Notes: generated by a model from the letters alone, not told the origin. 64,000 bases of DNA from Clostridiales bacterium (GCA_918244965.1 CAKJYC010000043.1:1-64000), one strand, 5' to 3'; positions 16,401 through 25,544 are shown, counted from the stretch's first letter. Translations and numbers: made by a program.

Positions 16401-19400
16401 GCTAAGACAGTATGAAACGATCCGGCAGCTTGCGGCGGCCCTTGCGCCATCGGAACAGCAGGCGCATTCGGCCGAAGCGCCAAAAGAAACGCAGCCCGGC
16501 GAAATGGAACGCTGTCCGCTGTCGAGCGTCCAGCAGGGCGTCTATGTGGAATGCCTTGCAAGTCCGAATTCGACCGCCTACAATATCCCGCTGCTGTTGA
16601 AGCTCGATCCAACGGTCGATGCGGATCGTCTCAAAGCGGCGCTGACCGCGGCGATCGACGCGCATCCGTATCTTTTGACGCGGCTTGTCGTTTCCGAATC
16701 CGGCAAGGTCATGGCCGAACGGCACGACGGTGACCGGATCGAGATTGCGGTCCTCGACCGATCGGACCTGCATCACGGCTTTTCCGAGCTCGTCCGCCCG
16801 TTCCGCCTGACGGACGCGCCGCTCGTGCGCGCCGCGCTGATCCGGGACGGCGCGAGCCTGTATCTGTTCTTCGACGCGCATCATCTGGTCTTTGACGGAG
16901 AATCCCTCCTCGTGCTTCTGCGCGATCTTGAGCTTGCCTACGGCGGCGGCGTGCCCAAAGCGGAACGCTTTACCGGATTTGAATACGCGCGGGAAGAGGA
17001 GACGCTCCGCAGGGGACCGGCATATGCGGAGGCAAAGGCGTACTATACCGCCCTGCTTGACGGGCTGGACGCCGATTGTCTGCCCGTGCGCGACAAGAGC
17101 GATGCGGTCGCCGACGTCGGACTGCTGTCGCATCGCATCGCCATTGACCGCGCCGCCGTGCAGCGGTTCCTGAAAAGCGCGCGCACCACGGCTAACGCGC
17201 TCTGGAACGCGGCCTTCGGCTTCACGCTTGCAAAGTTCCTCGCCCGCATCGATTGCGTCTATACCACCGTCTACAACGGCAGGAACGACGCAAGACTGAT
17301 GGACGCCGTCGGCATGTTTGTGCATACGCTGCCGGTCGTCTGCGATCTCAAGAAGGAAGAGACCGGCAGTGCGTTCGTTGCGCGCATCGGCAGGCAGCTA
17401 TCCGACAGTATGGCGCACGACATCTATTCGTTCGCGGAGATCTCGCGCGCGTTCGACGTCAAGGCAAACATCCTGTTCGTCTATGAAGGCGCGATCGGCG
17501 GGGCCTTTACCGTCGGCGGAAAGCCTGCGGAGCAGGTCACGCTCCAGCCGGACGATCGGAAAGCGCCGCTGACCTTCTTTGTGTTCGACACGGAGGAGGG
17601 CTTCCGGATCGATTGCGAATACGAGACGGAGCACTATGAGGAATGGGACATCCGCTCCCTGCTCGACAGCCTGGAGCAGGCGCTCAATGCGCTGCTGCGG
17701 GATGAACCGATCGAGGCGATCTCACTGCTGACGGAAGAGGGGAAGGCACAGCTTGCGGCGTTCAACCGTACCGAAAAGGAGATCGAGGATACCGATATCG
17801 CGACCCTGTTCCGGCAGATCGCCGCACGGTATCCGGACCGCACCGCGCTGATCTGCGGCGACGTTTGCATGCGCTACCGTGAAGTCGACGATCTGTCCGA
17901 CCGGATCGCGGCGTACGCAAACGGTCTCGGAATCGGACCGGAGGACGTCGTGTCCGTCCTGATCCCGCGCAGCGAATACATGGCGGTGACCGCGCTCGGC
18001 GCGCTGAAGGCGGGCGCGGCGTATCAGCCGCTCGATCCGGGCTACCCCACCGAACGTCTGCAGTACATGATCGGCGACGCGAACGCGAAGCTGCTGATCA
18101 CCGACGAAACGCTTTTGGGTTTGCTGCCGGATTACAAGGGCCCCGTGCTGCTTTTGAAGGATATCGCATCGCTTCCGAAGGGCGGCGCGGTCGAGTCCGG
18201 TTTGTGTCCCGACAACCTGTTCATCCTGCTCTATACCTCCGGCACCACAGGCAAGCCGAAGGGCGTGATGCTGACGCATAAAAACCTTGTCAACTTCTGC
18301 GACTGGTACCGGACGCACTATGCGCTGACGCCCGAATCGGTCGTCGCCGCGTACGCCAGCTTCGGCTTCGACGCGAACATGATGGACATGTACCCGGCGC
18401 TCACGACCGGTGCGGCGGTGTGCATCGTGCCGGAGGATCTTCGCATCGACCTGCCGCTGCTGAACGAATACTATCAAAAGAACGGCGTGACGCACGTCTT
18501 TATGACGACGCAGATGGGCCGTCTGTTCGCGACGCAGATTTCGGACGCACGGCTTCGGCATCTGTCCGTCGGCGGCGAAAAGCTCGTACCGCTGCAGCCG
18601 CCGAAGGGCTATACGCTGACCAACGGCTACGGACCGACCGAATGCACGATCTTTTCGACGACGCAGCCGGTCGACCGGCTCTACGACCGCATTCCGATCG
18701 GCGCGCCGCTGTCCAACTACAAGCTCTACGTCACGGACGGCTTCGGCCACGAAATGCCGGTCGGCGCGATGGGTGAGCTGTGGATCGCGGGCTTCGGCGT
18801 CGGGCGCGGATACCTGCATCTTCCGGAGCGGACCGCATCGGTGTTCACGGAGAATCCGTTCTGCGGGAAGCCCGGCTTTGACCGCGTGTTCCGCACCGGC
18901 GACATCGTACGGCGTCTCAACGACGGCCGGATCGACTTCATCGGCCGCAACGACGGTCAGGTAAAAATCCGCGGCTTCCGCATCGAGCTTGCCGAGGTCG
19001 AGGGCGTCATACGCGACTATCCCGGCATTCGCGACGTCACCGTGCAGGCGTTCGAGGACGAGGCGTTCGGCGGCAAATATATTGCTGCTTACGTCGTTTC
19101 GGACGCGGCGGTGGATTTCTCCGGCCTCAGCGATTTTATCCGCAGCAAAAAGCCCTCGTACATGATCCCGGCGGCGTTCATGCAGCTTGACGCGATCCCG
19201 CTGAATCAGAACCAGAAGGTCAACAAACGCGCGCTGCCGAAGCCGAAGCGGCGCGAGGAGACCGGCGATTTTGTGGAGCCGGCGACGCCGCTCGAACGTG
19301 AGATCTGCGAGAAATACGCGTCGATCCTCGGACTGGAGCGGGTCAGCGCGACGGACAGCTTTTTCGACATCGGCGGCAGCTCGATCAGCGTGGCGGAGAT

Positions 19401-20706
19401 CGTGATGTTTGCCATGAACAAAGGCTATCCGATTGTCTATAAGGATGTGTTTGCGAACCCGTCCGCGCGCGAGCTCGCCCGCGTGATCGTCGGTCAGGGA
19501 AAGGACGAGAAATCCAGAGCGGCAGCGGACTTTGACTATACCGCGATCAACGAGCTGATCCGGATCAACGCCATGGACCATGTGGACGAGATCTCCGCGC
19601 ATCCGCTCGGCAATGTCATCCTCACCGGCGCGACGGGCTTTCTCGGCGTCCACGTGCTGTATGCATACCTCAAAAACACGGACGGAAAGATCACCTGCCT
19701 CATTCGCCGCGGCCGCTATGAAACGGCGGAGAAGCGCATGAAGACGATGCTGATGTACTACTTCGGCGAGATGATGCCGGAGCTGTTCGGCAAGCGTATC
19801 TTCTGCGTGGACGGCGATATCACCGTGCCGGAGAGTCTCAACGCGCTCGAAACGGCGGACGCCGACACCGTCATCAACTGTGCCGCCTGCGTCAAGCACT
19901 TCGCAAAGGACGATATCCTTGACCGGATCAACGTGCACGGCGTCGAAAACCTGATCGATTTCTGCGTACGCGGCAAAAAGCGTCTCGTACAGATCTCCAC
20001 GATCAGCGTCGGCGGCGAGATCGGCACAAAGAATCTGCAAAAGCTCCGGGAGGACATGCTCTACTTCGGACAGAACGTCGACAACGATTATGTGCGCACC
20101 AAGTTCCTCGCCGAGCGCGCGATCCTCAACGCGCGCGTGAACCGCGGGCTCGACGCCGTGATCCTGCGCGTCGGCAACCTGATGGGGCGGCATACGGACG
20201 GCGAGTTCCAGATCAACTTTGAAACGAACGCCTTCATGCGCTCGCTTTGGGCGTATATCCAGCTCAAACAGGTTCCGGTCACGATCCTTGAACAGCCCGC
20301 GGAATTCTCGCCCATTGATTCCGTCGCAAGCGCCGTGCTGACGCTTGCCGGTGCGGACAGCCGTTTCAGCATCTTCCATGTGAACAACAACCACTCGGTC
20401 ACGATGGCGGACCTGATGGCGGTCGTACGGCAGCACGGATTCGACGTCAGGACCGTTTCCGAGGAGACGTTCCGGGAGACGCTGCGCGAGGCGACGCAGC
20501 ACGAGGAGGAGAGCCGGACCGTACTTTCGCTGGTCGCCTATTCCAACAAGGAGGGCGACGACCTTGCCCTGGTCGAGGCCGATCACCGCTTTACGGTCAA
20601 TGCGCTCTTCCGGCTGGGCTTCAAGTGGCCGATCATCGACGACAGCTATCTTGAACGCGTGATCTGGTCGCTTGATTCCTTCGGCTTCTTCACGGAAACG
20701 GAATAA
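13450..20706 (+). CDS. two-module NRPS with terminal thioester reductase (C-A-T-C-A-T-R)
   Basis: 2418 residues. C1 (HHIIFDG at 128-134), A1 (core YTSGSTGKPKG from 582; FDANVFDT near 627), T1 (Ser962 in GLTSVG), C2 (HHLVFDG from 1144), A2 (YTSGTTGKPKG from 1595), T2 (Ser1978 in IGGSSIS), then a short-chain-dehydrogenase reductase with TGATGFLG near 2059 and catalytic Tyr2214-x3-Lys2218 (YVRTK). Release should be NADPH-dependent, giving an aldehyde that may cyclise to a (dihydro)pyrazinone. Such compact NRPSs from gut Clostridia are known to make dipeptide-aldehyde protease inhibitors. A condensation domain before module 1 suggests an N-acyl cap. Codes read by eye are DAFISALVLK and DAMFSGGIFK: probably hydrophobic amino acids, not assignable precisely. 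Confidence 0.93.
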   Translation: MEENNRGLPLNAGQTGIYLECVQAPDTLKYNIPVLVRLPENTERERLIAAVRTAAEGHEALFAVIRESRGVPSIVCKRTEIRVDVLHADRIEDGVKGFIRPFDLANGPLYRFACLCTPAGDGLLLDVHHIIFDGMSLRLLLNEIAAAYGGEALSPESPTFSELLTPAPKDPERTERIRAMLRDELDGADFDFRLDPDQILKKKPSGMGICEIPCGVLPIGAGEAFIKANGISENALFLGAFGFTLAAYAGTEEAVFTSAHYGRSTFKNDPVVGMFVRTLPIRIRFSADESPKEYLSRVYDSYYRMQQNDCVDFSELAATYGIRENLSFVYHADLLNDIAIGGKAAPVELLNTNDPICDLEFTVRKRPDGYAVIAKYRRSLYTEDFIRSFTDTFLTVAAQMCTADRIGAIDPVSAANRARIDAFNRTETDYDTTHTVVDLFQMQARKTPDAECLVYLDKRFTYREVDGLTERLAKHLAKRGVGRGSIVGIMIPRCEYMLLCSMGVLKSGAAYLPMDPSYPTERLNQMLSDSGASFLITTEELNGRITDNFTGERMMTDAIPDLPDDDTALAAPSPEDLFIVLYTSGSTGKPKGVMFRHANTMVTVAWGRDFYGFREGSRFAVYASFGFDANVFDTYPIITSGAALYIIPDELRLDLYALQRYFNENGITNSIMTTQVGTQFLRMQGTKTLRTLSVAGEKLVPIDPPKDFQLYNLYGPTEGSVLVTAFPVDRPYEDIPIGHAVDNVKLYVVDGSGRLVPPGAKGELWITGPHVTAGYLNDPEKTEKAYVKNPFCTEPGYERAYRTGDRVRFLMDGNLQFVGRGDSQVKIRGFRVELKEVEEVIRRFDGIKDATVADFTEPSGGKFIAAYVVADEPIDVAALNAFIRSEKPDYMVPAVTMQIERIPLNQNQKVNKKALPYPERQQTQQKQPENETQRKIFDLAAEAIGHTGFGIDTNLLDAGLTSVGVLKLNVALSEAFGVNMRISELRQYETIRQLAAALAPSEQQAHSAEAPKETQPGEMERCPLSSVQQGVYVECLASPNSTAYNIPLLLKLDPTVDADRLKAALTAAIDAHPYLLTRLVVSESGKVMAERHDGDRIEIAVLDRSDLHHGFSELVRPFRLTDAPLVRAALIRDGASLYLFFDAHHLVFDGESLLVLLRDLELAYGGGVPKAERFTGFEYAREEETLRRGPAYAEAKAYYTALLDGLDADCLPVRDKSDAVADVGLLSHRIAIDRAAVQRFLKSARTTANALWNAAFGFTLAKFLARIDCVYTTVYNGRNDARLMDAVGMFVHTLPVVCDLKKEETGSAFVARIGRQLSDSMAHDIYSFAEISRAFDVKANILFVYEGAIGGAFTVGGKPAEQVTLQPDDRKAPLTFFVFDTEEGFRIDCEYETEHYEEWDIRSLLDSLEQALNALLRDEPIEAISLLTEEGKAQLAAFNRTEKEIEDTDIATLFRQIAARYPDRTALICGDVCMRYREVDDLSDRIAAYANGLGIGPEDVVSVLIPRSEYMAVTALGALKAGAAYQPLDPGYPTERLQYMIGDANAKLLITDETLLGLLPDYKGPVLLLKDIASLPKGGAVESGLCPDNLFILLYTSGTTGKPKGVMLTHKNLVNFCDWYRTHYALTPESVVAAYASFGFDANMMDMYPALTTGAAVCIVPEDLRIDLPLLNEYYQKNGVTHVFMTTQMGRLFATQISDARLRHLSVGGEKLVPLQPPKGYTLTNGYGPTECTIFSTTQPVDRLYDRIPIGAPLSNYKLYVTDGFGHEMPVGAMGELWIAGFGVGRGYLHLPERTASVFTENPFCGKPGFDRVFRTGDIVRRLNDGRIDFIGRNDGQVKIRGFRIELAEVEGVIRDYPGIRDVTVQAFEDEAFGGKYIAAYVVSDAAVDFSGLSDFIRSKKPSYMIPAAFMQLDAIPLNQNQKVNKRALPKPKRREETGDFVEPATPLEREICEKYASILGLERVSATDSFFDIGGSSISVAEIVMFAMNKGYPIVYKDVFANPSARELARVIVGQGKDEKSRAAADFDYTAINELIRINAMDHVDEISAHPLGNVILTGATGFLGVHVLYAYLKNTDGKITCLIRRGRYETAEKRMKTMLMYYFGEMMPELFGKRIFCVDGDITVPESLNALETADADTVINCAACVKHFAKDDILDRINVHGVENLIDFCVRGKKRLVQISTISVGGEIGTKNLQKLREDMLYFGQNVDNDYVRTKFLAERAILNARVNRGLDAVILRVGNLMGRHTDGEFQINFETNAFMRSLWAYIQLKQVPVTILEQPAEFSPIDSVASAVLTLAGADSRFSIFHVNNNHSVTMADLMAVVRQHGFDVRTVSEETFRETLREATQHEEESRTVLSLVAYSNKEGDDLALVEADHRFTVNALFRLGFKWPIIDDSYLERVIWSLDSFGFFTETE

Positions 20707-20722
20707 CTGCCCGATCGGAATA

Positions 20723-20760
20723 CGCTCCCGGCTCCGCCGCCGGGAGCGCTTCTTTCGTTT
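20723..20760 (+). terminator. terminator of the NRPS operon
   Basis: 10-bp stem CGCTCCCGGC / GCCGGGAGCG with TCCGCC loop, followed by CTTCTTTCGTTTT. Confidence 0.8.
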
Positions 20761-20836
20761 TGCAGCCGATCCCGCGGAGGATGAACGATTGCGCACACGG
20801 AAGGCGGGTTATTATGAAAATATTGGGAATTTGGTA

Positions 20837-20865
20837 TTGTCAAACGGCGCCGTATCGTTTATAAT
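20837..20865 (+). promoter_or_regulatory. strong orphan promoter
   Basis: TTGTCA (20837-20842), 17-bp spacer, perfect TATAAT (20860-20865), followed by 400 bp without a recognisable gene. Confidence 0.65.
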
Positions 20866-20871
20866 ACGATG

Positions 20872-21251
20872 CAGGGCTGAATGAGCCTGCGCCGCACTCT
20901 TTGGGAGAGCGGACAATCAGAAAGGGAAGTCGACCGATGATCTTTACCGCATAGTGATCTGTACGTCAAACCGAACGGTATTGACGGCGTGCAGCCGGAA
21001 TTTCAAACAAAGGAACCAGAGCCGTGATTTGAATCGCCCGCATGGCGTGATTTGTGATCGACGCGCGTAGTATCCTTACCCGAAAAAAGGCCGCACACAG
21101 AGCATTTTGCGACAAAGAGCATAGCCGAGCCCGAAGGGTGTTTTGCTTCCGAACAGAGGGAGCGGAATATACCGTCGTCTGATTGTGTGCAGGAGCATTC
21201 TGCTTTTTCATACAAACCGACCGCGGACCGGCAGTTCTTTGCCCGGTCCGC
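20872..21251 (+). other. candidate non-coding transcript or long leader
   Basis: About 380 bp between a near-consensus promoter and a hairpin GCGGACCGG / CCGGTCCGC (21223-21251) followed by TATTTATAT. Near the start is a small hairpin CCGC-A-CTC / GAG-A-GCGG (20892-20912). Only tiny reading frames occur: MIFTA after AAAGGGAAG at about 20937, and a start-less frame reading DLYVKPNGIDGVQPEFQ that could be a gene remnant. No known riboswitch is recognised with confidence. It may be an sRNA or a regulatory leader for the GNAT operon starting at 21285. Confidence 0.35.
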
Positions 21252-21284
21252 TATTTATATGAATATTTACGTGGATAAAAGAGA

Positions 21285-22718
21285 ATGAACATGAAGGGAT
21301 ATGAATTAAAGAATAAAAACCTGCATCTCGAAAAGATCAATGCAAATAACTTTCTCGCTCTGTACGATCTCGAGGTGAGCGAGGAACAGAAACAGTTCGT
21401 GGCGTCGAACCGCTTCAGCATGGCGGAGGCGTATGCGCGTCTGAGTAACGGTCAGTTCGTGCAGTGCTTCGGCATCATCGACGGAGATACGCCGGTCGGT
21501 TTTGCGATGATCGGACATGACGTCGAAGAGGAGGGAAGCCCGGAGTCCGTCAACAAATGCTATCTTTTGTGGCGGTTCATGATCGGACAGCAGTATCAGA
21601 GACGCGGTTACGGCAGGGACGCTCTGCATCTGCTGCTGGATTGGGTGCTGACGTTCCCGGACGGACCGTCCGAACGGTTTTCCACGACCTACGAACCGAA
21701 CAACGAAGCCGCAAAGCATCTGTATACGTCGTTCGGCTTTATTCCGACCGGGGAGAAGGACTGCGACGACGAGGAGGACGCCGAGGACGTCGCGGTGCTG
21801 CCCCTGACCGACAGAATTGCAAAAGAAATAAAAGAACAAAAGGTGAAGCTTATGGAACAGGAGAATTTGAAAAACGATCTGAGGATCGAAAGAGAGGAAG
21901 ATGTGTCGAAGTACCTTCCGGAAATCGACCGTGAAGAGGTCGCTCCGGAGATCATCGAAGCGCTGTCCGAAAACGACGAGGACTTTTATACGGTTTTCTG
22001 CAGAGAAAAGGCCGTCGGACTTTCCTGTATCGTGCCGGACGACGAAGACGGCTATCTGTTCGTCTATATCTTCCCGCCGTATCGCGGAAAGGGGTACGGG
22101 CATCTTGCGGCGGCGCATGGGGAACGACGCCTTCTGGAACAGAAGGTTTCGGCGATACACACACACTATCGGTGGGCGGACGAAAACGCAAAGCGGTTTG
22201 CCGAATCCTGCGGCTTTAGGGGAACCTTCGCCTCCGCGGAGATGATCTACCGCGGGGAAGCGTTCGAGCTTCCCGAACTGCCGATCCGGCCGTACGAGGA
22301 CAAGGATTACATCGATGCGTTCACGCTGTCGGCGGAAGCGTTTCACAGAATGCGTCTTTCCACCGGCTGCTTCCCGGATTCCGTTGCAGGGGAGCCGAGC
22401 GAGGCGAGCAGAAAACGCTGGGCGGAATCGGATGAGGATCAGTACGTCTTCGTCAAGGACGGTAAGGTAATCGGCTATGCGGACGTGGACGGAACGGAGA
22501 TCGATTCCGTTTCGATCGAGGTCTCCGAGCAGGGCAAGGGCTACGGAAAAGCGTTCGTAAAATATCTGGTGAACCGCATCCTCGAAAAAGACGAGGACGA
22601 GCCGACGCTCTGGTGCGTCGTCGGGAACAATAAGGCGCGGCGGCTCTATGATTCCCTCGGCTTTGAAGAAATCTGGACCGAAGCATTCGCGAAGAAAAAG
22701 GTCCTCGCGGAGGAATGA
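21285..22718 (+). CDS. protein with three GNAT acetyltransferase domains
   Basis: 477 residues holding three GNAT folds: 1 (about 14-155; LLWRFMIGQQYQRRGYGRDAL acetyl-CoA loop, in part QRRGYGRDA), 2 (about 195-325; FPPYRGKGYGHLAA) and 3 (about 330-470; VSEQGKGYGKAF and NNKARRLYDSLGF). Each keeps the R/Q-x-x-G-x-G/A signature, so all may bind acetyl-CoA. Domain 1 resembles polyamine/diamine acetyltransferases. Substrates are unknown. First gene of a run of co-oriented genes to 28791. Confidence 0.85.
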   Translation: MNMKGYELKNKNLHLEKINANNFLALYDLEVSEEQKQFVASNRFSMAEAYARLSNGQFVQCFGIIDGDTPVGFAMIGHDVEEEGSPESVNKCYLLWRFMIGQQYQRRGYGRDALHLLLDWVLTFPDGPSERFSTTYEPNNEAAKHLYTSFGFIPTGEKDCDDEEDAEDVAVLPLTDRIAKEIKEQKVKLMEQENLKNDLRIEREEDVSKYLPEIDREEVAPEIIEALSENDEDFYTVFCREKAVGLSCIVPDDEDGYLFVYIFPPYRGKGYGHLAAAHGERRLLEQKVSAIHTHYRWADENAKRFAESCGFRGTFASAEMIYRGEAFELPELPIRPYEDKDYIDAFTLSAEAFHRMRLSTGCFPDSVAGEPSEASRKRWAESDEDQYVFVKDGKVIGYADVDGTEIDSVSIEVSEQGKGYGKAFVKYLVNRILEKDEDEPTLWCVVGNNKARRLYDSLGFEEIWTEAFAKKKVLAEE

Positions 22719-22763
22719 ATCAAGAATCAAAACAGTATCAGAAAACATAAAGGAGAATCAGTT

Positions 22764-24467
22764 ATGAAATTCAAAGAAATGCCTTACAAGAGACCCGATC
22801 CCGAAGCGATCATTCAGTTGATCAAGGATCTGACCGAACGGCTCAAAAACGCAAAGAGCTTTGAAGAAGCCGACGCCGTCTTTCTCGCATACGAGGAAGC
22901 GGAAAAGGAAGCCGACACGATGGCGGTGCTGGCGTACATCCGTCAGTCGATCGATACGCGCGATGAATTTTACAACGAAGAGAAGGAGTTCTGGGACGAT
23001 TTCGGACCGGAGGTTGAGGAGTACGAGCAGGAATGGCTCGAAGCAATGCTTTCTTCGCCGTTCCGCAGGGACTTTGAAGCGAAGTACGGCGATCTGATGT
23101 TCGTGAACGCAGAGATCGAAAAGAAAACCTTCTCGCCCGCGATCATCGAGGACATGCAGAAGGAAAACGAGCTTGTCGACGAATACGACAACCTGATCGC
23201 GTCGGCACAGATCCCGTTTGAGGGCGGCGTCTACACGCTGTCGCAGATGGAGCCGTTCCAGGACGATCCCGACGACGCGCGCCGTCACGCGGCATGGAAG
23301 GCCAAGGGACAGTGGTACAAGGACAACGGCGAACAGCTCGACCGGATCTACGACGATCTCGTCAAGGTGCGCGATTCGATGGCAAAGAAGCTCGGCTACA
23401 AGAACTTCATCGAGCTCGGCTATTACCGCATGGAACGCAACTGCTACACCAAGGAGGACGTCGAAAAGTTCCGCGCCGCGGTGCAGAAGTACGTTGTGCC
23501 GATCGCGGACCGGATCATGCGCGCGCAAGCAAATCGGATCGGCGTACCCTATCCCATGTCGTTTGCGGATGAATCGCTGAAGTTCCGGAGCGGCAACCCG
23601 CGGCCCGCGGGCACGCCGGACGATATCCTTGCGCAAGGCAGAAAGTTCTACGATGAGCTTTCGCCGGAAACCTCCGAATTCTTCCGCACGATGCTCGACG
23701 AGGAGCTCATGGACGTGCTTTCCACCGAAGGAAAGATGGGCGGCGGCTACTGCAACGATCTTGCAAAGTACGAGCGTCCGTTCATCTTCGCGAACTTCAA
23801 CGGCACCTCCGGCGATGTCGAAGTCGTCACGCACGAGGCGGGACACGCCTTCGCGTACTGGATGAACCGCAAACGCATTCCGAGCGAGTACAACAGTCCG
23901 AGCGAGGAGGGCTGCGAGGTCCACTCGATGAGCATGGAGTTCTTCGGCTGGAAGAACGCCGAGGGCTTCTTCGGCCCAGACGCAAGAAAGTTCAGGTACA
24001 GCCACCTTTCCGACGCGCTGACGTTCATTCCGTACGGTACGATGGTCGACCACTTCCAGCACATCGTTTATGAGCATCCGGAGTACACCCCTGCGGAGCG
24101 CCACGCGGCGTGGAAAGAACTGCTCGGCATCTATATGCCCTGGGAGAAACTGGACGGCGAGATCCCGTTCTATAGTGACGGCGAGGGCTGGCAGCGGCAG
24201 ATCCACATCTACGAGGTTCCGTTCTACTACATCGACTACTGCCTGGCGCAGACCGTTGCGCTGCAGTTCTGGGCGATGATCCAAAAGGACGAAAAGGCAG
24301 CGTGGGAACGCTATATGGCGTACACTGCGCAGGGCGGCAGCCGCACGTTCGTCGAGCTTTTGAAGCACGCAAACCTTCGCACACCGTTCGACGAGGCGTG
24401 CCTTCGGGAGGTCTGCGAGATCGCGACCGCATGGCTCGACGGTTACGACATGACCGGCATCGAATAA
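22764..24467 (+). CDS. M3 family oligoendopeptidase
   Basis: 567 residues, typical of the M3 (thimet/PepF) clan. The zinc motif HEAGH is at 357-361 in VVTHEAGHAFAYW, with the third ligand Glu in EVHSMSMEFFGW about 25 residues later. C-terminal family features include YIDYCLAQTVALQFWAMI. It is cytoplasmic (no signal peptide) and degrades short peptides. AAGGAG precedes the start. It lies between GNAT genes in one transcriptional direction; whether it is linked to the peptide-aldehyde locus upstream is unknown. Confidence 0.93.
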   Translation: MKFKEMPYKRPDPEAIIQLIKDLTERLKNAKSFEEADAVFLAYEEAEKEADTMAVLAYIRQSIDTRDEFYNEEKEFWDDFGPEVEEYEQEWLEAMLSSPFRRDFEAKYGDLMFVNAEIEKKTFSPAIIEDMQKENELVDEYDNLIASAQIPFEGGVYTLSQMEPFQDDPDDARRHAAWKAKGQWYKDNGEQLDRIYDDLVKVRDSMAKKLGYKNFIELGYYRMERNCYTKEDVEKFRAAVQKYVVPIADRIMRAQANRIGVPYPMSFADESLKFRSGNPRPAGTPDDILAQGRKFYDELSPETSEFFRTMLDEELMDVLSTEGKMGGGYCNDLAKYERPFIFANFNGTSGDVEVVTHEAGHAFAYWMNRKRIPSEYNSPSEEGCEVHSMSMEFFGWKNAEGFFGPDARKFRYSHLSDALTFIPYGTMVDHFQHIVYEHPEYTPAERHAAWKELLGIYMPWEKLDGEIPFYSDGEGWQRQIHIYEVPFYYIDYCLAQTVALQFWAMIQKDEKAAWERYMAYTAQGGSRTFVELLKHANLRTPFDEACLREVCEIATAWLDGYDMTGIE

Positions 24468-24524
24468 ATAACACGGGAAGATATGCGCCCGCTCCGCGCG
24501 GCGCGGGCGCAAAAGGAGAACGAA

Positions 24525-25544
24525 ATGATTTATGAACTGAAAGATCTCGGGAAGGTTGAACCGCTGTTCGGAGACTGGGTGTTACCCGAATTAAAAGACC
24601 GGGACGGTCTTACTATCCGGATCTTTGTGACCGATCCGGACGCGCCGCGTTCGGCCATGCTGTTTACGGGCGAAGAAGAATACTTTGCGGGAGAGCCGAA
24701 CAGAGAACTTGTGCAAAGCAAACAGTCGAAAGAAGTCGCGCTGCTTGCCAAAGAGGAAGCGTGGGAACCGCTTTTTCGGGAGTGTTACCCGGAAGCCGAA
24801 CGGGTCACCCGCTACGCGATCCACCGGTGTAAAGACTTTGAACGGGAAAAGCTCCAGTCGTTCGCCGACGCGCTGCCTAAAGGGTACGAGATCCGGCGCA
24901 TCGACAGCGAGATCTACGATTTGATCGGGAAACTCGACGATGAGGATTTGCAGGACCTGACCGGCGACTTCGACACGAAGGAGGAGTTTCTCATAAAGGG
25001 GCGCGGGTTCGTCGTGCTGAAGGACGGCGGGATCGTTGCCGGCGCTTCCAGCGCATATTGCTATTGCGATGGCATTGATGTCGAGATCGACACCGACAAA
25101 GCGGAGCGGCGCAAGGGGCTTGCGACCGCAGTCGGCGCAAAGCTGATCCTGTCCTGCCTGGACGACGGACTGGAACCGCGCTGGGACGCGGCAAACCTGA
25201 TTTCGGTGCATCTTGCGGAGAAGCTCGGATACCGGTTCGACCGCGAATACGCGTACTACTGGGTAAACGAGACGCAGAATCTCATGATCAAAGATCCCGA
25301 CAAGAGCAAATGGCCGGCGTTCTGCGGCGACTATGAACCGCTGTGCAAGGCGTTTCCGCTCAAAAACATCCGGATGCAGAACGACGATCTGTACGGAACG
25401 GCGGTCAACTATCTGGGGGAGGACTTTACGTTCAAGCTGCTCCCGCTCGGAGAAAACCGCTTCGGCAGGGCGGGCGGCTGCGTGATCATCGATTTCGGCG
25501 AAAACTGCCTCACAATCGACGGGATCACCTGCAGAAAGCTGTAA
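24525..25544 (+). CDS. GNAT acetyltransferase with C-terminal tail module
   Basis: 339 residues. The first 265 form a GNAT_acetyltran-like protein; the cofactor loop is AERRKGLATAVGAKLI, preceded by FVVLKDGGIVAGASSAYCY. The last 70 residues are a separate beta-rich module ending FGENCLTIDGITCRKL, which matches the end of the beta-lactamase fusion at 26133-27872. The start at 24525 is fixed by AAAAGGAGAACGAA. A GCGCCCGC / GCGGGCGC hairpin at about 24486-24510 lies just before and may tune expression. Confidence 0.75.
   Translation: MIYELKDLGKVEPLFGDWVLPELKDRDGLTIRIFVTDPDAPRSAMLFTGEEEYFAGEPNRELVQSKQSKEVALLAKEEAWEPLFRECYPEAERVTRYAIHRCKDFEREKLQSFADALPKGYEIRRIDSEIYDLIGKLDDEDLQDLTGDFDTKEEFLIKGRGFVVLKDGGIVAGASSAYCYCDGIDVEIDTDKAERRKGLATAVGAKLILSCLDDGLEPRWDAANLISVHLAEKLGYRFDREYAYYWVNETQNLMIKDPDKSKWPAFCGDYEPLCKAFPLKNIRMQNDDLYGTAVNYLGEDFTFKLLPLGENRFGRAGGCVIIDFGENCLTIDGITCRKL

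Noticed and set aside
17722..20796. 1024-codon minus-strand frame
   Set aside because: Antisense shadow of NRPS module 2 and reductase; low-complexity Arg/His/Val composition.
20890..20960. Glycine-riboswitch-like string GGGAGAGCGGA ... AGAAAGGGAAG
   Set aside because: Only short similarity. The conserved P3 segment and tandem aptamer are missing and no glycine gene follows; kept only as an unassigned leader/ncRNA candidate.
20966..21211. 81-codon minus-strand frame
   Set aside because: No ribosome site, Ala/Arg-biased composition, overlaps the candidate transcript; not supported as a gene.
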